Origin: Mesostigma viride | Lineage: Eukaryota > Streptophyta > Mesostigmatophyceae > Mesostigmatales > Mesostigmataceae | Reading direction: 5' to 3' | DNA length: 64,000 nt | NCBI GenBank assembly: GCA_009746045.1 | Contig: RPFO01000275.1 | Span: 252,308 to 316,307 of the forward strand | Shown here: in pieces, positions 57,863-64,000 of the stretch | Numbering within the stretch: position 1 is the first letter of the stretch | How the letters are laid out: each line of letters starts with the position of its first letter | Made by a program: the position numbers and the translations under genes | The notes under the pieces: model-generated | Told to the model about the DNA's origin: nothing | What the model saw: the letters and a program-made list of their open reading frames with translations, nothing else | Databases searched by the model: none

Positions 57863-58723
57863 CCGTTCCTCAAAAAATTTCGGATCGTAGGACTTCATCG
57901 CAGTATTGCACAGCAGGTTGAAAACATCCCGACTGCCCTGGATGTCCTGAGGCAAAGCTGCTTCCACCTTGTCCACCCTGGCGTAGGTACGCCACTCAAG
58001 TCCTCTCGCGAGGAAAGAGGTGGTGGACTCCGTGTTAAGCCACACGTCGACTTCAGTATCCGAAAGGGGCCGGAAGTACCTGGACCCCACATCCTCCGCG
58101 TCAATCTTGGCGCCGTGGTGAAACTTCAGCCACTTGACGAAATCCGGGTAGCACAAGATTTGCTTGTCGAACAGGTCAGGTTGAGATTCGGCAAGCGCCT
58201 GGAAAGGGAACTGCCAGACCGGGACAACAACCTTGAAGTGCAAGCTGTTGTCCCGCGCATTAAGGAGAATGCGGCCGTTCTCCTTAATGGTTTCAAGGTT
58301 TAAGCGCCGCTGCCTCAAAGCCTCTGGCAAAATAAGCGCGTTGACCGTCTGGATCCGCATACTGAAACATCCGGTCTGCTTAAAATCGTGCGGCCGAATC
58401 CAACGCGATTCCCTGAGAGCATTGGCCTTCCGGATGTTCTGGTCCCTGACCTCCTTGTTCGAGTCGACCTTTTTCGAAGGCTTCCAGCTTTCAATGATAG
58501 GGTCGGTGTCCGGGTTCCCACTGCTCGTGAGCACCCTCTACAGCTTGTTGAGTGACCGGAGCAGCTCAAGAAAGGGGGAGAACTCGGGCCAGTTTGGCAG
58601 GTCATCGACGTCCGCCATCCGCCTACTCGAGCAGTACTTGAGCATATCCGTCACCAGCGCGAACACGGCGTCATGACCAGGTAACTTCTTCTCCACCGTG
58701 GCGTCTTCGTCCCCCCCGTCATC
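57863..58723 (-). CDS. upstream half of the exon split by the gypsy element
   Basis: Begins after a TTCAG acceptor with an acidic segment (DDGGDEDATVEKK), has an in-frame TAG at 58540-58538, and continues with QTGCFSMRIQTVNALILPEA and HFKVVVPVWQFPFQAL to 57863, where the 3' LTR starts. The other half is 47111-46812 (VVDGNHYFKGLKSF to PKAKED), ended by a GTAAGC donor. With the element and one CCGTT copy removed, the exon is 1,161 bp, an exact multiple of three, and the frame continues across the junction. Confidence 0.65.
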
Positions 58724-58912
58724 CTGAAGTAAAAAATCGAAAAGGACCGCAGGATTTGCTCAAGTCAGTAATATTTAGGCCGACCACGACATCCTGTTCA
58801 GGGACGAACAAAGTTCTGTTGGAATAATACCTTACTGACACTAAACACCAAGTCCCGCAGCCAGTCAGCGTCTACCCGCAGCGAGAGGTCTAAATTTTCA
58901 CAACAATCGTAC

Positions 58913-61254
58913 CTGTCCAGTTTTCTGCTGCTTCTTGGCCTCCTTAGCCTTCTCCTTCTCCGCCTTCTTCGCCTCCTTCTCCGCCGCCTTCGCCTCCGCG
59001 TTCTTCTTACTGTTGGCCTTTGCCACCGCATTCAGCGCCCTTTTTCCCTCAGCGGCCCGACGACGAAAATCAGACTTCATGAATTTCTCGATCTTGTCAA
59101 CCTTTGCCTCTGAGTACTCCTTAGGCTGCCACTTGAAATTCTTGGTGGCTTTCGACTTCACCAGACTTACAAATTCATATGCCAATTCACTATTCAAGGT
59201 AGCGGCACCCAACACCTCCGTATCGAAATCGGCATCGACTTCCGCCTCAAGTCGTGTCAGGTACTTGCGAAACTCGGACCCCGCAGGTCCCTCCGAATCG
59301 ACGCCATCGGGCGGAGACTTAAGCATGATCAGGCCAACAGCAATAATATGATCCTTCGCAACCTTCTTGCGGGAATCCAGCTTTTTCCTTTCATACTGAC
59401 TCAATTCGGGCTTCGCCGCCTTCCCCCCCGCAGTACCCCCAGCGACAGCCCCCGCCTGCATGACAAAAAAAAACGAACAAGAAGGGACTTCACCTCAGTT
59501 CGATTGTTGCACCATCGTCTCTCTGCGGAGATACCCCTCAGCACGAAAAAAATCACACGAACTCGCGGCGGATGAACGTACCTGCACAGCCACTTCTCCC
59601 TCAGCGTCTCCCCCATCCTCATCTCCTCCAGCGTTTTCATCCCCCCCATCCTCATCTCCTCCAGCGTTTTCTTCCTCTCCGGCAGCGCCTGCTGAGGCCA
59701 AACCCCCCGCCTGTCAACAACGAATACGACAGCTCATTGGAAATCAAAATTAGTCGACATTTGTATATTTCGCATAATGCGCTCACTAAAACTTCAGGCG
59801 AAATGCAGACATCCGGATATCGTTTAATGCTTACCATTTCCATCTCGAGTCCAGACCAAATACCAGCACTGTCAACAGCCATCGCCGCAGCCGCCCCCTG
59901 AAAAAAGACAACAGATTGGTTGGGGGCACCGTTGAAATTAGCCGAAGATGTCAGTCTCAATAAAAGGGTGAGGGTCTACCTGCAGCTAGACCCCATGTAA
60001 GATGCTCGTGGAAACTCGACGGACAAGCACCCACCTTATCAACCAAGTCTGACAAATTAGGTAAATCCTCCGATACGTCCCCTGGCATGGAGCCCCCCTG
60101 CATGATATGACAGGACAAACCATGAAGGTTGGTCAGCATATAGAGCCCTATTCAGGGAATGGAAACAACCCAAATCGATAAACGATATCGGCAAGTTAAC
60201 GTACCGAAACGTAGAACTTCCACCTCCTCAAAATCTTCCCCAAAGGCCATATCGGCACTTGATGGGCTCTCTCCTTTTCCAGTTGCCGCCTCAATTCCGC
60301 CTCGAAGAACAACTCGAGGGACTGCCAATGGCCTCCCGCCTCTAAATCAGACCACTCCGTGTCTGTCTTGGTTCGGATACTCTGGAGACAATCAACCAAC
60401 GAGATTTGATCCAACCATTCCTGGACGATTTCCCGGTGTGGCTTATATGTCTGAATAACATGGAAGTCCTCCCGGTGCCGGAAACTTTGGATCACCTGTC
60501 CAGCCCAATCCAAAAAGAAAGCGACCGCTTCCCGCGAAAGGCTGGCGTCCGGGCTAACAAGAAAGTCAGTCCGCCACTTAACAAAAGATTGCAGTAAGTG
60601 GTCTCTTGCCATGTCCAAATGCGCGATCACTTCATGTGCGCGCTCCTCCAATCCTCCTACGTCATTCATTCTTCCCGGCACAATTACGATATAGTCACTG
60701 TTGGACGTGTCAACAAATCCTTGCCTGACAATATCAAACACTTCATCTTCCGACAGTGAAGCCCTCGAATCCGCTCTCATATCTCCAGTCATGAGTTTAA
60801 AGAGCTGATGCAACGCAGTGATTTTCAAGGTTTCCATATAGAGAGCCTCGATGCATGTGAAGCCAATGTGGACCTCGAACTTTTCAACCTCATCAAAGAG
60901 CGTCGACCATATTAAAGCACGACGGGGAAAGTAACGTCCGACATCCTCCTTCAGATTAAGGATGCACGACTGCGCGATCTTCAAAACCTCATAAATGTCG
61001 TCACCAACGACCCTCTTCCCATGAATGGCTCGCTGCGTGGCTTCGAACAATGCAAGATGGCCCAGGCGGTCGTTCTTCCAAATTATGTGTGCCGACGCCG
61101 GACGGTCCACGACGACACCGGACTTCTCTGCAAACCCTATCTCGGCCGAAAGAAAGCGGATCAAGCCTCTCAAGCCCTTTTCGGCTTTACGACTCACCCC
61201 AGACTCAGACTCAGCCTGAGCCAGGTACTGTTTCAGAATGGCCAGCGTGTCGGG
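58913..61254 (-). CDS. N-terminal exon block of the large minus-strand gene
   Basis: Five exons, all phase 0. The first (61254-60205, 350 codons) is alpha-helical looking, with no known motif (for example HIIWKNDRLGHLALFEATQ and FFLDWAGQVIQSFRH). Then come two 21-codon exons (60097-60035 and 59897-59835), a Glu/Gly/Asp repeat exon of 43 codons (59710-59582; AGGDEDGGDE repeated) and a 181-codon basic exon (59455-58913) ending in an Ala/Lys/Glu coiled coil. The two equal 63-bp exons are unusual. An upstream exon may exist: a donor-like GTAAGGG at about 61347 is followed by the same hairpin found in the other introns. Confidence 0.6.
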
Positions 61255-61637
61255 CTGCAGACAACAAGAGTAAAAAAAAGGCCACACATCGTCGTCGTCA
61301 ACAACCTTAACTCCTAGGTCAACGTCTCTCCGCAGCTAGACCCTTACGATCAATGTATGACATAAAATCCCACCCTTTCTACGATACACACACGCCGTTC
61401 AAGCCATCTGAAAAATGTACGTCTCACATTACAGGGTCAGCTCACTTCCTTAGTGATTTCGGCACCTCAATTAGTGACAAAATTCGGTTCACCCGTTCTC
61501 GGTTTACCCGAGAAATCTGATCGGATACTGATTAGTGACAAATCGTACCCGACCAAATCCGATCCGAAAGCACTAACGACGCGAATAATTAGTACATGCA
61601 ACTCACTTCATTAGTATGATGGCGAGGTCGTCAGCTC
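61255..61637. other. intron or 5' flank of the large minus-strand gene
   Basis: Contains a polypyrimidine tract before 61254, one copy of the intron hairpin (61321-61347), and at about 61440-61600 several ATTAGTGAC repeats. The gene's true start was not found. Confidence 0.4.
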
Positions 61638-62751
61638 GTGGAGCTATGGAGACGGCATTTCCCATTCTTGCTGCGAAAACAATCGTTTCAGAAAGAAATC
61701 TGTGAAAAATCTCGTGCTTATGTGTATAATTGCTACATTTCTCAGTCTTCATCGCTCCACGCTGAGGTTGGAGTCATGCATATAGCGACCGATTGCGATG
61801 ATCAAAGAATGAAAAACTGGGCTATCCGGAATCGTGTGAATCGTGTGCCTACAGCTGCCTACGTGACGCGATCACTTCAAAAAGGCGTCGAATGCGGGAT
61901 ACATCCATGGGCTCCATCGTACAGCATTTTTGGGGCGGACCGAGGTAGCTGCCGGTGGGAATGCCGTGAGAATACTGCGGAAACGTGCGTAAGTGAAAAC
62001 TGGATACTGCTTGACCTCCGGAGCATCTGGTGAGCCGCAGTTCTGGTTTAGGGTGATAGGGTGGTTGAAAATGGAGGTCTAGTCAGGGTTTGTTATTGTT
62101 TGTTGCGTTACTTGCTGGAATTTTATTTTCCGGTGCTGTCGGTGGCCGCTGAAGAAATTCTTTGCGGGACCTAGGATGTGTGCTGTCCTTCCGTCTGGCA
62201 CCGCTGCCGTGGATTCGACGGCCGCAAACACCTGCATTGATAAATTGCCGCACCTGACTGCGTCAATGTTATGGATGCTCAGGGTATTATGGCGCCTTGA
62301 GTGTCATGTTGTCCATACGTCTTGCATATGGCATTCATCTATGTAACCTTTTGCCTCTTGCTGTTGGTTGCTTTGCTTTTATGCGCTTTATTTCATTTCC
62401 TTGGTGGGATTAGCCTGTGGAAGGCGGCCTCCCTCCTGCATCCTGTGTCGGCAGACATACTGACAGGCAGGATGAAGTGCAGGCAGAGGGGCAGGCGAAC
62501 AGTTTATATTTGCACACATGCTTGCCGCTGGTACGCTAGTTTGCGTGTATCTTTGCATGGTCATGTTTTGGCAGGCCTGGACAGATATGTTCAAATATGG
62601 TCGCATGCGTGCATGCACGCATGCATGAATGGGTTTACGCATGTTGCCAGCCACATAGGTAGGCACGTGGGAACGCTCGCAAGCTGACGACACTACCAGG
62701 TCAGGCTGGTCTGGACCTGGAAGACACACAGGAATCAGGCAGCCTTGGATG
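61638..62751. other. no gene recognised
   Basis: A 131-codon plus frame (61638-62033) lacks an ATG and has no family match. A second frame (62301-62687) contains a hydrophobic run (FCLLLLVALLLCALFHFLGG) but nothing else. Both are probably chance frames. Confidence 0.35.
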
Positions 62752-63290
62752 GTGAGGGAGGGAGGGAGGGAGGGAGGGAGGGAGGGAGGGAGGGAGGGAG
62801 GGAGGGAGGGAGGGAGGGAGGGAGGGAGGGAGGGAGGGAGGGAGGGAGGGAGGGAGGGAGGGAGGGAGGGAGGGAGGGAGGGAGGGAGGGAGGGAGGGAG
62901 GGAGGGAGGGAGGGAGGGAGGGAGGGAGGGAGGGAGGAGGGAGGGAGGGAGGGGGAGGGAGGGAGGGAGGGAGGGAGGGAGGGAGGGAGGGAGGGAGGGA
63001 GGGAGGGAGCGAGCGAGGGAGGGAGGGAGGGAGGGAGGGAGGGAGGGAGGGAGGGAGGGAGGGAGGGAGGGAGGGAGGAGGGAGGGAGGGAGGGAGGGAG
63101 GGAGGGAGGGAGGGAGGGAGGGAGGGAGGGAGGGAGGGAGGGAGGGAGGGAGGGAGGGAGGGAGGGAGGGAGGGAGGGAGGGAGGGAGGGAGGGAGGGAG
63201 GGAGGGAGGGAGGGAGGAGGGAGGGAGGGAGGGAGGGAGGGAGGGAGGGAGGGAGGGAGGGAGGGAGGGAGGGAGGGAGGAAGGGAGGGC
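62752..63290 (+). repeat. (GGGA)n microsatellite, about 540 bp
   Basis: About 130 units of GGGA/GAGG with occasional single-base slips and one GCGA pair. On the minus strand this gives spurious Pro-Ser-Leu frames. Confidence 0.97.
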
Positions 63291-63293
63291 ATG

Positions 63294-63432
<139 letters not shown>

Positions 63433-63520
63433 GTATGCCTGGGTGGGTGGGCACGTGTTCGGGTGGGTGTGGGTATAATACCTAATACCTAATGCACCAA
63501 TTTGGTGCATTGTGTGTGGT

Positions 63521-63760
63521 TGTATGGGTGGGTGGGTGGGTGGGGTGGGTGGGTGGGTGGGTGGTGGGTGGGTGGGTGGGTGGGTGGTGGTGGGTGGGTG
63601 GGTGGGTGGGTGGGTGGGTGGGTGGGTGGGTGGGTGGGTGGGTGGGTGGGTGGTGGGTGGGTGGGTGGGTGGGTGGGTGGGTGGGTGGGTGGGTGGGTGG
63701 GTGGGTGGGTGGGTGGGTGGGTGGGTGGGTGGGTGGGTGGGTGGGTGGGTGGGTGGGTGG
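63521..63760 (+). repeat. (GGGT)n microsatellite
   Basis: About 55 to 60 units of GGGT with several one-base slips. Between the GTGC and GGGT arrays is a short dyad, AATGCACCAATTTGGTGCAT (63491-63510). Confidence 0.97.
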
Positions 63761-63764
63761 ATAA

Positions 63765-63885
63765 GGTGTGCTATTTATTATCATTAGCCAAACACCATTC
63801 CTGTTAACAAAATAAGGTGTGCTATTTACTATCATTAGCCAAACACCATTCCTGCCTAACACCATTAGCCAAACACCATGCCAAA
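63765..63885 (+). repeat. 52-bp tandem repeat, two and a half copies
   Basis: AAGGTGTGCTATTTATTATC and the following ATTAGCCAAACACCATTCCT recur after 52 bp, then a partial third copy. Confidence 0.9.
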
Positions 63886-63933
63886 CTAAGTCAATTTTGA
63901 GGACCTAGGTATGGATCCCCACTTTGGTACCAT

Positions 63934-64000
63934 GAATTAATTAATTAATTAATTAATTAATTAGACTCGTGCTCCCGTTGGGGAGTCACGGAGCATTAAC
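63934..64000. repeat. TTAA run plus hairpin, second member of the family at 18547
   Basis: A (TTAA)n run of about 28 bp followed by GTGCTCCCGTTGGGGAGTCA and CGGAGCA, identical to the segment at 18574-18601. Cut by the window edge. Confidence 0.6.

Larger units (their letters stand above)
41665..61254 (-). pseudogene. large unidentified minus-strand gene interrupted by two mobile elements
   Basis: At least eight exons: 61254-60205, 60097-60035, 59897-59835, 59710-59582, 59455-58913, 58723-46812 (with the gypsy element inside), 46556-42351 (with the TTAA element inside) and 42227-41665. Introns are GT-AG; the first six are phase 0 and the last phase 1. Leaving out the insertions (one target-site copy kept), exon lengths sum to 6,075 nt, about 2,024 residues, with a 5' end that may be further upstream. 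Breaks: a TAG at 58540-58538, and frame shifts near 46260, 45870 and 42835. No domain is identified with confidence. Two weak resemblances: AVVDGNHYFKGLKSFL to the DGxHR motif of ParB/sulfiredoxin-like domains, and MYDHVLKACAHDFFSRFEPM to the C-terminal half of methyltransferase folds. Lys/Glu-rich and Asp/Glu-rich linkers are frequent. It may itself be a transposon gene. Confidence 0.6.

Overview
The window looks like nuclear DNA of a photosynthetic eukaryote, most likely a green alga. Host genes are broken by GT-AG spliceosomal introns. The recognisable proteins (a peroxisome-targeted DHNA-CoA thioesterase type protein, an IREG/ferroportin, a plant-type WD40 protein) fit Viridiplantae. Coding exons are GC-rich, intergenic DNA is poorer in GC, and microsatellites, minisatellites and transposon debris are everywhere. 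I cannot name the species. Exon joins given here were worked out by hand from reading frame, splice sites, phase and family resemblance; no alignment program was run.

Left third (1-31 kb): a single-exon thioesterase with a C-terminal SKL (2644-3183, +); old repeat copies (4.1-6.3 kb); a divergent pair of small conserved genes, PDRG1-like prefoldin (10110-7868, -) and LTO1-like Fe-S adaptor (11232-13125, +); a long ACTT array; a PHD-finger exon (17.2-17.5 kb, +); a truncated non-LTR retrotransposon (about 19.5-21.3 kb); and a ten-exon ferroportin gene (30872-22511, -) whose introns are swollen by minisatellites, two of which carry copies of the upstream exon end plus its 5' splice site.

Middle (31-41.5 kb): a three-exon WD40 gene (32117-34750, +) divergent from ferroportin, a LINE ORF1-like fragment, and two incomplete unidentified plus-strand genes, one with polyproline and one near a 21-bp coding-like minisatellite.

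Right part (41.6-61.3 kb): one large unidentified minus-strand gene of at least eight exons (about 2,000 codons). Two mobile elements sit in its exons: a 1.7-kb TTAA-flanked element with inverted termini (44016-45722) and a 10.7-kb Ty3/gypsy chromodomain retrotransposon (47117-57862, target duplication CCGTT). Disregarding either insertion restores the reading frame across its junction. Several introns of this gene share a small hairpin. The retrotransposon carries extra genes: a probable spliced RG-rich ORF starting inside its LTR, a viroplasmin/RNase H1 N-terminal-like ORF, and two unidentified ORFs between integrase and the 3' LTR. The window closes with three large tetranucleotide arrays (62.7-63.8 kb).

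Several frame breaks in the retrotransposon and in the large minus-strand gene look like single-base indels, whereas the other host genes read cleanly. They may be decay or assembly error, and the raw reads should decide.
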